DNA of 64,000 nucleotides from Desulfobulbaceae bacterium BRH_c16a. GTDB taxonomy: Bacteria; Desulfobacterota; Desulfobulbia; Desulfobulbales; Desulfocapsaceae. This document shows positions 54,886 through 63,603 of the stretch, piece by piece. The notes beneath the pieces were generated by a model. That model was not told the origin of the DNA, did not search any database, and was given only the letters and a program-made list of their open reading frames with translations. Numbering within the stretch: position 1 is the stretch's first letter; the number at the start of each line of letters is the position of its first letter. The stretch covers positions 62,001-126,000 of the forward strand of contig LADS01000046.1 in assembly GCA_000961725.1 (NCBI GenBank). Reading direction: 5' to 3'. The position numbers were made by a program, and so were the translations under genes.

Positions 54886-56268
54886 ATGCCGACCTTTTTT
54901 AACACATATTATCCCATGAGAAAGGTAGTATTTTTTCTTGGCGAAGGAATCCTCATCTTTTTGTCGCTGCTGGCTGTCGACTGGTACATGCTGGGAGCCG
55001 GTCTCTTTTACCTTGATCTGCCGCTCAACGCCGGACGGGCATTTCTGGTCACGCTTGTCTTTCAACTTTGTCTTTACTTTTTCGACCTTTACGACATCAG
55101 CGGAGACCTGTCGCTGCCCAACACTTTTACCCGGATGACCCAGGCTTTTGGGTTTGGCTGCGTGATTCTGGCATTTATATATTATGTTGCCCCTTTTATG
55201 ATAATAACAACGCCTATTTTCTGGATTGGCTATCTTACTATCTGTCTGACTGTTTTTCTGTGGCGTGGAGCATACTATTTCATTCTGAGGAAGCGTTTCT
55301 TCGTTCAGAACGTTCTGGTCGTCGGTACCGGCACCCTCGCCTCCGACATTGCCAGGGAGATAGAGGGGGTTCAGGACTCCGTGTATAAAATTTGTGGATT
55401 TGTCGGCACAGGAAAACCTGCTTTTAATCCATATAATGCGCCTGTTCGATTACGCCTGGAGGATTACGAGGAGTTCATTCTCAAGAACAAAATGCAACGG
55501 ATTATTATAGCCCTTGATGACCTCAGGGGAGAAACCCCCATAAAAACTCTGCTGAAATGCAAGATGCGCGGGATCTCGATCGAGCAGGGGGTGAATTTTT
55601 ATGAAAAGATCACCGGGAAAGTCCTGGTGGAAAGAATCCCTCCGAGCTGGATAATATTTTCCGAAGGCTTTGCGTTCAGTCGCTGGACGTACCATCTTAA
55701 ACGGTTGCTGGACTTCATTCTTGCCATCGTCCTCTTCCTTCTCAGCCTTCCGGTTTTACTCCTCACCGCCTTACTTATCAAACTGGAAAGTCCGGGACCG
55801 GTTTTTTATCTCCAGGAAAGGGTCGGCGAAAAAAACAGGCCCTTTCATATCGTAAAATTTCGCTCCATGCGGCAGGATGCGGAAAAAGACGGTGCGGTAT
55901 GGGCTGCGGAAAACGATCCCAGGGTGACCAGGGTTGGTGCCATAATCCGCCGTCTCCGGATAGACGAACTGCCGCAGCTGTTGAATATCCTGAAAGGTGA
56001 GATGAGCCTTGTCGGGCCAAGGCCGGAGAGACAAATCTTTATCGATGAACTCATCAAAAAAATACCTTTCTACGATATCCGTCATGAACTCAAACCGGGT
56101 GTTACCGGATGGGCGCAGGTTTGTTATCCTTATGGAGCTTCAGAGCTGGATGCGCTGAAGAAGCTGGAGTACGATCTTTACTACCAGAAGAATCTTTCCT
56201 TCGCTCTCGATCTCCTGATCATCTTCAAGACCGCAAAAATCGTTCTCGCGCGAAGAGGTTCCAGGTAA
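54886..56268 (+). CDS. Initiating sugar phosphotransferase (EpsB-like polyprenyl glycosylphosphotransferase)
   Basis: A 460-residue membrane enzyme that transfers the first sugar-1-phosphate to undecaprenyl phosphate. Four N-terminal membrane segments (within residues 10-130) precede a Rossmann-like part with VLVVGTGTLASDIAREIE, a fifth segment (about 273-294, LLDFILAIVLFLLSLPVLLL), and the catalytic domain: ESPGPVFYLQERVG, IVKFRSMR, RIDELPQLLNILKGEMSLVGPRPE and LKPGVTGWAQV. This matches the sugar transferases of XrtA/exosortase loci. Confidence 0.94.
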   Translation: MPTFFNTYYPMRKVVFFLGEGILIFLSLLAVDWYMLGAGLFYLDLPLNAGRAFLVTLVFQLCLYFFDLYDISGDLSLPNTFTRMTQAFGFGCVILAFIYYVAPFMIITTPIFWIGYLTICLTVFLWRGAYYFILRKRFFVQNVLVVGTGTLASDIAREIEGVQDSVYKICGFVGTGKPAFNPYNAPVRLRLEDYEEFILKNKMQRIIIALDDLRGETPIKTLLKCKMRGISIEQGVNFYEKITGKVLVERIPPSWIIFSEGFAFSRWTYHLKRLLDFILAIVLFLLSLPVLLLTALLIKLESPGPVFYLQERVGEKNRPFHIVKFRSMRQDAEKDGAVWAAENDPRVTRVGAIIRRLRIDELPQLLNILKGEMSLVGPRPERQIFIDELIKKIPFYDIRHELKPGVTGWAQVCYPYGASELDALKKLEYDLYYQKNLSFALDLLIIFKTAKIVLARRGSR

Positions 56269-56455
56269 CTCTGCAATTCACCTCTTTCTTCAACTTTTCC
56301 CGATGAGGCAAATTCTTCTTTAAGTTCGGCCGGCAATGAGTGTAGGATGCGTATGCGGTATTTTCTGAGAGTTTGTCTGAGGATCCGGGGTATTGTTCAT
56401 TTTGAGATTCGGGAATCGATTTTTGTAAATTCGCTCAAAAAACCACAGGAATTTA

Positions 56456-57484
56456 ATGGATAACTATAATAGACTCATGGAGCAACTCGCAGGGCAGCAG
56501 CGGAAATGGTTGATTACCGGCGTTGCCGGCTTTATTGGCTCAAACCTGCTCGAGCATCTGCTCCGGTTGGGACAATCGGTTGTGGGGCTTGATAATTTTT
56601 CTACCGGGAAACCCGCCAACCTGCAAGAGGTACGGGAGTCGGTCTCGCCGGAGCAATGGCAGAGTTTTCGTTTTATCGAGGGAGATATCTGCAGTCTGTC
56701 AACCTGTCGTGAAGCGTGCAGGGGCATCGACTATGTGCTGCATGAAGCGGCGTTGGGCTCGGTGCCACGTTCGATCGAGGATCCGATAACCAGCAATGAA
56801 ACCAATGTCAGCGGTTTCCTCAACATGCTGGTGGCGGCTCGCGACGCTCAGGTGAAGCGTTTTGTCTATGCGGCCAGCAGCTCGACCTATGGCGATCATC
56901 CCGGCCTGCCGAAGGCGGAAGACATCATCGGCAAGCCGCTCTCGCCATACGCGGTGACCAAATATGTCAATGAACTCTATGCCGAGGTCTTTGCCAGGAC
57001 ATACGGGATGGAACTGATCGGCCTGCGTTATTTCAACGTGTTTGGACGACGACAGGATCCGGACGGCGCCTACGCGGCAGTCATCCCGAAATGGATCAAG
57101 GCGATGATCAAGGGAGAGCCGGTGTATATCAACGGCACGGGCGAGACCAGCAGGGATTTCTGCTATGTCGAGAATGTCATCCAGATGAATCTGCTCGCCT
57201 CTTTGACAGCAGACGGGGCGGTGGTGAACCAGGTTTACAATACGGCGGTCAATGCCAGAACCGACCTGAACGAGCTCTACAATAAGCTGCACGTCCGTCT
57301 TCTCCCGCTTTATCCGGCCCTGCAAGGCTGTAAGCCGGTTTACCGGGATTTTCGGCGAGGGGATGTCATGCACTCGCAGGCCGACATCGGCAAGGCGGAA
57401 CGGCTTCTCGGGTATTCGCCGTCGCACATGATCGATGAGGGTCTCGATGCGGCGCTGGGGTGGTATATCGGCAACTTGACTTGA
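56456..57484 (+). CDS. NAD-dependent UDP-sugar 4-epimerase (WbpP/TviC type)
   Basis: A 342-residue short-chain dehydrogenase/reductase. [17 protein letters not shown] is the NAD motif, [15 protein letters not shown] holds the catalytic Ser, and YAVTKYVNE the Tyr-x3-Lys. The [14 protein letters not shown] segment and overall style fit the TviC/WbpP group, which interconverts UDP-GlcNAc and UDP-GalNAc or their uronic acids. No Shine-Dalgarno is obvious. wecB follows after six bases, so both make amino-sugar nucleotides for the polymer. Confidence 0.93.
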   Translation: MDNYNRLMEQLAGQQRKWLITGVAGFIGSNLLEHLLRLGQSVVGLDNFSTGKPANLQEVRESVSPEQWQSFRFIEGDICSLSTCREACRGIDYVLHEAALGSVPRSIEDPITSNETNVSGFLNMLVAARDAQVKRFVYAASSSTYGDHPGLPKAEDIIGKPLSPYAVTKYVNELYAEVFARTYGMELIGLRYFNVFGRRQDPDGAYAAVIPKWIKAMIKGEPVYINGTGETSRDFCYVENVIQMNLLASLTADGAVVNQVYNTAVNARTDLNELYNKLHVRLLPLYPALQGCKPVYRDFRRGDVMHSQADIGKAERLLGYSPSHMIDEGLDAALGWYIGNLT

Positions 57485-57490
57485 ATCGAC

Positions 57491-58630
57491 ATGATAAAAG
57501 TACTCTCTGTTTTCGGCACTCGACCGGAAGCCATCAAGATGGCCCCTGTAATCAAGGAGCTGGAGAAACAGCGCGATACAATCAAGAGTATCGTTTGTGT
57601 CACCGCCCAGCACCGCGAGATGCTCGATCAGGTTCTGGGACTTTTTGCAATTCGCCCTGAGTATGATCTCGATCTCATGAGACCTGACCAGGATTTGTTT
57701 GATATTTCCTGCAATGTCCTGCAGGGCTTGAAACCGATTCTGAAGAAAGAATCCCCGGATATCGTCCTCATCCATGGCGACACCACAACTGCGATGGCGG
57801 CAAGTCTTGCCGCGTATTATTGCCGGATACGGGTTGGCCACGTGGAGGCAGGCTTGCGGACGTTCAACAGATATTCGCCGTTCCCCGAGGAGATGAACAG
57901 GAAAATCGTCGATACCCTGGCAGATCTGCACTTTGCCCCGACTGAAGCGGCCAAGGCGAATCTGCTGGCAGAAGGGGTGGCGGGAAATTCGATATTTGTG
58001 ACGGGAAACACCGTTATCGACGCGCTCCTGGCGGTTGTCGAGAAACTGCAGCAGGACAGCGGGCTCAGGGCAACGCTTGATGAGCGTTTTGCTTTTCTCG
58101 ATGCGAAGAAGCGGCTGCTGCTGGTTACCTGTCACCGGAGAGAAAATTTCGGTGAAGGATTCCGGAACATCTGTCTGGCGCTGTTGGAAATTGCCTGTAC
58201 ATTCCCGGATGTCGAGATCCTTTTCCCGGTTCATCTTAATCCCAACGTGCAGGAACCGGTCATGAGGATTCTCGGCTCGGGAAGTCTGCCGAATATCCAC
58301 CTGGTCGAGCCGGTCGATTATCTTCCCTTCGTGTATCTGATGAGCCGTTCCTATTTGATTGTCACCGATTCGGGTGGAATGCAGGAAGAGGCGCCGTCGC
58401 TCGGCAAACCGGTGCTGGTGATGCGTGAGACTACGGAACGCCCCGAGGCGGTTGCTGCGGGTACGGTTAAACTCGTCGGTGCCGACAGGCAGAGTATAAT
58501 TGAAAGTGTTACAACGCTCTTTACCGACAATGCCGAGTACGAAAAGATGAGCCTTGCTCACAACCCATACGGCGACGGTAAGGCTGCACAACGAATCGCA
58601 CGTCAGCTTGAGATACTGAAGGGTTCTTGA
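57491..58630 (+). CDS. wecB: UDP-N-acetylglucosamine 2-epimerase (non-hydrolysing)
   Basis: A 379-residue GT-B-like epimerase making UDP-ManNAc from UDP-GlcNAc. [16 protein letters not shown] opens it; [17 protein letters not shown] in pattern, [25 protein letters not shown], and [28 protein letters not shown] are all typical, including the residues for UDP-sugar binding and allosteric control. It belongs to the exopolysaccharide sugar supply. Confidence 0.96.
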   Translation: MIKVLSVFGTRPEAIKMAPVIKELEKQRDTIKSIVCVTAQHREMLDQVLGLFAIRPEYDLDLMRPDQDLFDISCNVLQGLKPILKKESPDIVLIHGDTTTAMAASLAAYYCRIRVGHVEAGLRTFNRYSPFPEEMNRKIVDTLADLHFAPTEAAKANLLAEGVAGNSIFVTGNTVIDALLAVVEKLQQDSGLRATLDERFAFLDAKKRLLLVTCHRRENFGEGFRNICLALLEIACTFPDVEILFPVHLNPNVQEPVMRILGSGSLPNIHLVEPVDYLPFVYLMSRSYLIVTDSGGMQEEAPSLGKPVLVMRETTERPEAVAAGTVKLVGADRQSIIESVTTLFTDNAEYEKMSLAHNPYGDGKAAQRIARQLEILKGS

Positions 58631-58652
58631 CCGCTCACGGGGACGACAGAAT

Positions 58653-59879
58653 ATGAAAAGCTTCGATAACAAAAAAAGCAGTCTGCAGCAAGCGCAGCAG
58701 ATCATACAAGAAAATATTCATTCCCTGCCTCACGAGAAAGTCGAGCTGGCCACGGCACTCAATCGGTTTGCCTTTACCGATATTACCGCCGAGGAGCCGG
58801 TGCCGGCATTCGCCGAATCAACTCGTGACGGATATGTGGTGTCATCCGGCGATGACGGGAGCGGCACAAGGCGATACAGAATAGTCAATGAAATAGCCGC
58901 GGGCAGAATACATCGAGTCGGTCGGCTGGCGTCGGGGACAGCCTGCCGGATAATGACCGGCGGCTGCGTGCCGGAAGGGAGCGAAAGAGTTGTTCCCTAT
59001 GAGCAGTGTATCGAGCGGGTGGGGGAAGTTTTTGTTGACGGGCACCTTCTGCAGGCCCCGGAATCCTTTATCCGAAAAGCAGGGAGCCACATCTCCCGGG
59101 GGCAAAGGCTGGTTCATGGCGGGGTTCGGCTGCAGGCCGAGCATCTTGAACTGCTCTCCTCGTGCGGGATCCAGTCGGTCGCGGTTGCCGGCAAACCTGC
59201 CGTCGGCTATTTCTGTACCGGCAGTGAACTGAAGACTTCCGCAGCCGGCTTGAAGAACGGTCAGAAAGTTTCTTCAAACGCGTTTCTTCTGGCCGGTATC
59301 CTGACGTCGTTTGGCGCGACCCCAAGAAATTTTGGCATAGTCGGCGATACCTCGCAGGAGTTGTCGAAGGTTTTTGCCGAGGCGCGGGAGTGGGATGTCG
59401 ATGTAATGATCAGTACCGGAGGAATGGGGCCGGGGAAATACGACCTGGTCGAGAAGGCGTTTGTCGACGCTGGGGGAAAGGTTTTTTTCAATGCACTTGC
59501 CGTGCGGCCCGGCAAAGCTGTACTCTTCGGCAGCCTGGGGCGAACCTTGTTCTTCGGTCTGCCCGGCCCCCCCCATGCCGTTCGTACTCTTTTACATACG
59601 CTGGCCGGCCCTTTACTTCTGGCAATGCAGGGGGCGAAAAATCCCGGACCGAAAAGGTTGCAGGCATACCTGCTTCATCCGATAGAGGTAAAACATCATA
59701 ATGTCCTGCACCTCAAGGATGGCGTGCTGGTGCTGTCAGGTGGAAAGTGTTCGGTGCGGTTTGCCGATCAGCTGGAAACGGTCAATTGCCATATCCTGCT
59801 TCAAGCCGGCTGTGCCCGCTATCCGGCAGGTGAGCTGGTGGATGTTCACCTTGTCGGCGATCTTTCCGCGTCATTGTGA
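58653..59879 (+). CDS. Divergent MoeA-family molybdopterin molybdenumtransferase
   Basis: A 408-residue MoeA homologue, the enzyme that inserts molybdenum or tungsten into adenylated molybdopterin. The Asp of DGY in ESTRDGYVV and the Asp of GKYDLV in STGGMGPGKYD are kept. Several usually conserved stretches differ: TGSEL for TGDEL, GGMGPGK for GGVSVGE, PGPPHAV for PGNPVSA, TRDGY for AMDGY. It may be a paralogue for a special metal or cofactor form. It follows wecB by 22 bases on the same strand, which does not fit its role and may be chance. Confidence 0.85.
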   Translation: MKSFDNKKSSLQQAQQIIQENIHSLPHEKVELATALNRFAFTDITAEEPVPAFAESTRDGYVVSSGDDGSGTRRYRIVNEIAAGRIHRVGRLASGTACRIMTGGCVPEGSERVVPYEQCIERVGEVFVDGHLLQAPESFIRKAGSHISRGQRLVHGGVRLQAEHLELLSSCGIQSVAVAGKPAVGYFCTGSELKTSAAGLKNGQKVSSNAFLLAGILTSFGATPRNFGIVGDTSQELSKVFAEAREWDVDVMISTGGMGPGKYDLVEKAFVDAGGKVFFNALAVRPGKAVLFGSLGRTLFFGLPGPPHAVRTLLHTLAGPLLLAMQGAKNPGPKRLQAYLLHPIEVKHHNVLHLKDGVLVLSGGKCSVRFADQLETVNCHILLQAGCARYPAGELVDVHLVGDLSASL

Positions 59880-59895
59880 GAGGCACTCCCGGCGG

Positions 59896-60726
59896 TCATC
59901 TCTGGCATTTCGGGCAGCAGTAACTGGCCCGGCCGCCGATGACATTTTTTTCAATGGCTGAGCCGCAGGTCGAGCAACTCTCCCTGCCTTTGCCGTAGAC
60001 TTGGAAATTCATCTGAAAATAGCCTTTTTCCCGGCTGACATTGACGAAGTCGCTGATGGATGAGCCGCCGCATTCGATGGCATGGTTGAGGGTCTCCCGG
60101 ATGGCAAGAATCAATGTGGCCCACTCGTTTCTGCGCAGTGACCGCACTTTTCGGTCGGGCCTGATCCCGGCCCGGAAAAGACTTTCGTTGGCGTAGATAT
60201 TGCCGACTCCCGCCACCACCTGGTTGGTCATGATGAAGGTCTTGACCGCCACCTCCCTGCTTTTCGCCAGTCGATACAGGTAGTCGGCGGAAAAAGCGTC
60301 GCTGAATGGCTCGGGGCCTGTGGTCTTGAAGATGATTTCTTCAATTCCGATTATTTCTTCAGGCGGAAGGATCCGGACGGAGCCGAACCGACGGCTGTCG
60401 TTGTAACGAAGTTCCAGACCGTTGTCGAGGGTCCATCTGACGTGGTCGTGTTTTGCCGGCAGGGCGGAAGGGTTGAAGAAACCGAGATTGCCGGTCATGC
60501 CGAGATGGATGATCAGCATTGCGCCGGATTCCATGCCGACCATTAAGAATTTTGCCCTGCGGGTCACCGATATAACCCGGCGATTCAACAACTCGCGCTG
60601 CATTCTACCCAGGGGGACTCTCTGTCGAAGCGATTTTCCGCTATGCAGTACATCGGTTATCACCCGGTCGATCAGGTGGGGTCGAATGCCCCGGCAGATT
60701 ACTTCAACTTCAGGTAATTCCGGCAT
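59896..60726 (-). CDS. mutM: Formamidopyrimidine-DNA glycosylase
   Basis: A 276-residue bifunctional glycosylase/AP lyase that removes 8-oxoguanine. It starts MPELPEVE with the catalytic Pro1 and Glu2 (after Met removal), Lys57 region is in RRAKFLM, VGNIYANESLF and the helix-two-turn-helix are present, GGSSISDFVN and a C-terminal zinc finger CSTCGSAIEKN to CCPKCQ. It overlaps the upstream phosphopantetheinyl transferase by 17 bases. Confidence 0.97.
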   Translation of the reverse strand: MPELPEVEVICRGIRPHLIDRVITDVLHSGKSLRQRVPLGRMQRELLNRRVISVTRRAKFLMVGMESGAMLIIHLGMTGNLGFFNPSALPAKHDHVRWTLDNGLELRYNDSRRFGSVRILPPEEIIGIEEIIFKTTGPEPFSDAFSADYLYRLAKSREVAVKTFIMTNQVVAGVGNIYANESLFRAGIRPDRKVRSLRRNEWATLILAIRETLNHAIECGGSSISDFVNVSREKGYFQMNFQVYGKGRESCSTCGSAIEKNVIGGRASYCCPKCQR

Positions 60727-61513
60727 GTGAGCGAGCCTCTTTCAGAATGCATACGGCGAGGCCGTACTGATCGAATGGAGTGGCCAAAACAGTGATTTTG
60801 CCGGGAAGCCGGTGATGCCTCACAACCAACGAAAAAGCGAAACAGCCAGCCGGTTTCAGCACCGGCAAGGTAAGCTCCAGGTCAAGAAATCCAGGCATCC
60901 TCCAGTAGCTGAGGGCCTTCTTGGCAGCTTCCTTGGCGGCCCACAGCAGCGACAGTCGGGTGAGCTGCCCCATGTCCGGCAGGCTGGTCTGCAGCGTCCG
61001 GAATTCTCCTGCCGTACAATACTTGTCCATGACCCGCAGCAAGGTATCTTTTTGCTCCTGAAGATCGATGCCGCAGGGATCGTCCGTTGCCATGGCGGCA
61101 CCGTATGCACCGCCATGGGTTATCGATATTTCGGGCTGTGGCCGGTTGCCGGAACCGGTGGAGGTGATCAAGTTGACAAAGGGGCGTCCGGTCGAGGCAT
61201 TGACGATTTCCACAGTTGACGGGGCAAGGGCAGGGAGGCTGTCTTTTGCTGCAAGGAACTCACCCACTGCAAGCTTTGCACAGATTCTGCCGGTGACAAA
61301 TTCCGATCTTCTTTTCGCCAAGGTATACGCACCGGCCTGGGCTGTTTCATTGGGGTGCAGAAGTTTCGCGGCAGGGCCTGGTAAAAGCGGGGCCGGTCCC
61401 TTACCCGTGGTTTGCTGCTTAAGAAGTATCATGCCGAGGGCCTGCGGTCCGAAATGCTCAAACGTCGCCTGCTGCAGACTGGCTGGAAAGAGATTCTCGA
61501 GTTCTTTGTCCAT
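60710..61513 (-). CDS. 4'-phosphopantetheinyl transferase (Sfp/EntD superfamily)
   Basis: A 267-residue transferase that loads phosphopantetheine from CoA on carrier-protein serines. RRSEFVTGRICAK is the first family box, ISITHGG the second, GIDLQEQ holds the Mg-binding Asp and LWAAKEAAKKAL is the W-x-x-KE-x-x-K motif. No polyketide, peptide-synthetase or carrier gene is nearby, so the target is unknown. ATG 61513; its end overlaps mutM by 17 bases, implying co-expression. Confidence 0.93.
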   Translation of the reverse strand: MDKELENLFPASLQQATFEHFGPQALGMILLKQQTTGKGPAPLLPGPAAKLLHPNETAQAGAYTLAKRRSEFVTGRICAKLAVGEFLAAKDSLPALAPSTVEIVNASTGRPFVNLITSTGSGNRPQPEISITHGGAYGAAMATDDPCGIDLQEQKDTLLRVMDKYCTAGEFRTLQTSLPDMGQLTRLSLLWAAKEAAKKALSYWRMPGFLDLELTLPVLKPAGCFAFSLVVRHHRLPGKITVLATPFDQYGLAVCILKEARSHAGIT

Positions 61514-61675
61514 TACATTCTACTGGTTTTTATCGTGGAAGTTTTCTCTCGAGCAATTGGCTTGTCGTTTGATGGCCTGTTCTCAGAAAAAGCTTGCAGT
61601 TTCAATTGTTCCTGCTAGTTTTATGAGTGGCAGGGGGTGCATGGGAGGGCTGGAAATCATGGATCAGAGGCGTAT

Positions 61676-62272
61676 ATGAAAGTAGTCGGCATTTTAACAG
61701 CGTATGATTTGGTAGTGTTAAGTCTCTTTGCGCTTCTCATCGGCCGTGGACTCTGGCTGGGAATGCTCAAGCAGGTAACCGGGCTTCTGGCTCTGTATAT
61801 CGGCTATTTTGTTGCCAGTCAGTATCATGACAGACTCTTCCCGATTTTACGAGACATATCGACGAATCCGACGGTTGTCTTTCTCGCCAGCTATGTAATA
61901 GTCTTTATGGCCAGCTACGTGGTGGTTATGCTGCTGGGCAAGATGCTTGGCTATGTAATCCAGCTGACCATTACGTCCTGGTTCGACCGATTGCTCGGGG
62001 GCCTGGTCGGCTTTGCCAAGGCGGTTATTCTCGTGGTGTTGCTGCATATTCTCCTGGGCACGATTCTCGCGCCGGAAAATGAGATGCTGAGGTCATGTGC
62101 TACCTGCAAGACCCTGAACGGAGCGGCTGATCTTACCAGGGATTTGATTCGCGACGAGGAAGTCCGAAAGGCATTCAATCAAAAAGAGCCTGCCATTGCG
62201 ATCGATGCAGTGAAAGGATATTTTATCCCCAACAACGATGAGCGGCAACAATCCGCCGAAGTCAAGCCCTGA
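61676..62272 (+). CDS. CvpA-family membrane protein
   Basis: A 198-residue protein with four hydrophobic segments in the first 130 residues (for example LVVLSLFALLIGRGLWLG and FDRLLGGLVGFAKAVILVVLLH), the latter with the CvpA signature. CvpA relatives are inner-membrane proteins linked with colicin V production and envelope stress; the function is not known. AGAGG five bases before ATG 61676 selects this start inside a longer frame from 61637. Confidence 0.88.
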   Translation: MKVVGILTAYDLVVLSLFALLIGRGLWLGMLKQVTGLLALYIGYFVASQYHDRLFPILRDISTNPTVVFLASYVIVFMASYVVVMLLGKMLGYVIQLTITSWFDRLLGGLVGFAKAVILVVLLHILLGTILAPENEMLRSCATCKTLNGAADLTRDLIRDEEVRKAFNQKEPAIAIDAVKGYFIPNNDERQQSAEVKP

Positions 62273-62361
62273 CCTTTCTTGCATAACGGTCTGCCGCGCT
62301 ATACTATTAGAGGATATTGAAGCGATCACTTTTACCGACGACTGTATGTGGAAGGGGCCAG

Positions 62362-63120
62362 GTGAAAAGACCGGATTCATATGTGCAGCGCACGTATCGT
62401 ACTCTTGCAGATGAAAGCGGTCTCATTTCATCTTTTGCCAAAGTAAAAGATACCGATCTTTATATTCTGGCCGATCGCGATGTTTCAATCAGAGCCTTGG
62501 AACTGGCCCTGCAGTTTCGCCTGCAGATTGAAAAATATATAGAGCGGCATCCGGAATTTTTCCTCACTCTGTCGCCACTGCCGAAAGATGTCCTGGCGCC
62601 GCCGATCGTACGGGAGATGCTTGTCGCCGGGAACGATGCCGGGGTCGGGCCGATGGCCGCAGTGGCCGGGGCTATTGCCGAATATGTAGGCATGACCCTG
62701 TTGCGGGAAGGGTGCCGGGAGGTCATGGTCGAAAACGGCGGCGATCTTTTTATCAGTCGAACCGAGGACTGCACCGTTGCCATCTTCGCCGGCCAGTCAC
62801 CGCTCAGTCTCAAGATCGGTATAAAGCTGAGGCCGGAGGGGGTGCCGATTGCAGTTTGCACCTCGTCGGGCACAGTCGGCCACTCCCTCAGTTTTGGCGA
62901 AGCCGATTCGGTGACGGTGATTGCCGGCAGTACGGCTCTGGCCGATGCGGCAGCGACGCGTCTTGGCAATGAAGTGGGCAGGGCTTCGAAGGGCGATGCC
63001 GGAATCAAGCGAGCCCTGGAGGTCAGCCGGACCATTGACGGCCTCAGCGGAGTGGTGGTTGTCTGTGGAGAAAAGCTAGGTGCCGTGGGGAATGTCGAAC
63101 TGGTAAAGTTAACGCTTTAG
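62362..63120 (+). CDS. UPF0280 family protein
   Basis: A 252-residue protein of UPF0280, a family distantly related to ApbE-like flavin transferases. Landmarks are GNDAGVGPMAAVAGAIAEYVG, MVENGGDLFI, CTSSGTVGHSLSFGEADSVTVIA in pattern, and LADAAATRLGN. The role is unknown; in methanogens and deltaproteobacteria it often lies near metal or sulfur cofactor genes. GTG 62362 with AAGGGG four bases upstream is preferred to the TTG at 62317. The last stop base adjoins the second 80-bp repeat. Confidence 0.9.
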   Translation: MKRPDSYVQRTYRTLADESGLISSFAKVKDTDLYILADRDVSIRALELALQFRLQIEKYIERHPEFFLTLSPLPKDVLAPPIVREMLVAGNDAGVGPMAAVAGAIAEYVGMTLLREGCREVMVENGGDLFISRTEDCTVAIFAGQSPLSLKIGIKLRPEGVPIAVCTSSGTVGHSLSFGEADSVTVIAGSTALADAAATRLGNEVGRASKGDAGIKRALEVSRTIDGLSGVVVVCGEKLGAVGNVELVKLTL

Positions 63121-63199
63121 TACCTTCACGAAATTCCTTTCCGCTCTTTTCAGCACCCCCTGAGGGGTGAAAAAACAAGAAAGAATTTCTAAGGTACTA
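63120..63199 (+). repeat. 80-bp dyad-symmetric repeat, copy 2
   Basis: Begins GTACCTTCACGAAATTC at the last base of the UPF0280 stop codon and ends TAAGGTACTA. Outer arms GAAATTC(C)TTTC and GAAAGAATTTC pair, and the inner hairpin is CACCCC/GGGGTG, where copy 1 has CACTC/GAGTG. It lies 18 bases before the PilZ start. Confidence 0.8.
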
Positions 63200-63216
63200 A
63201 CCTGAGAGGTGTGGGT

Positions 63217-63594
63217 ATGGATACCAGAGAAAGAACGGGGGGTGAGAAGGATTTGCGTCAAGCCAACCGCAAGTATCTCGTTTTTTACCTGCGGGTCTTT
63301 GATGGCATGAGCAGCAAGATTCTCGGTCACCTGGTCGATATATCAGAAAAAGGGATCATGCTGGTGGGTGACAATCCGATTCCGGTAGGCGAAGACTACC
63401 GATTGCGGATGCGTCTGCCTACCCAGATGAAAGATCGGAACGAAATCATCTTTACCGCAACGAGCCGTTGGTGTAAAAATGATGCCAATCCCGATTTTTA
63501 TCTTGCCGGCTTCCAGATTCACGAGCTTGAGCCGGATGCCAGGGAACTTATAGGCTCGCTAATCAGCGATTTCAGTTACAACGAAGGCCACTAG
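63217..63594 (+). CDS. PilZ-domain-like protein
   Basis: A 125-residue single-domain protein. RQANRKYL and the DISEKGIMLVGD box match the two parts of the PilZ cyclic-di-GMP motif (R-x3-R and D-x-S-x2-G), although the first is shortened to a QANRK form. FTATSRWCKN and AGFQIHEL complete the beta barrel. It would be a c-di-GMP receptor, fitting a polysaccharide-producing cell, but binding is unproven. ATG 63217 with GAGAGG seven bases upstream is chosen over GTG 63211. Confidence 0.82.
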   Translation: MDTRERTGGEKDLRQANRKYLVFYLRVFDGMSSKILGHLVDISEKGIMLVGDNPIPVGEDYRLRMRLPTQMKDRNEIIFTATSRWCKNDANPDFYLAGFQIHELEPDARELIGSLISDFSYNEGH

Positions 63595-63603
63595 ATATGA
63601 TGG

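Noticed and set aside
56699..58705. Minus-strand open frame of 668 codons opposite the two epimerase genes
   Set aside because: It lies fully antisense to clear WbpP/TviC-type and wecB genes, has no recognisable motifs and arises from their codon bias.
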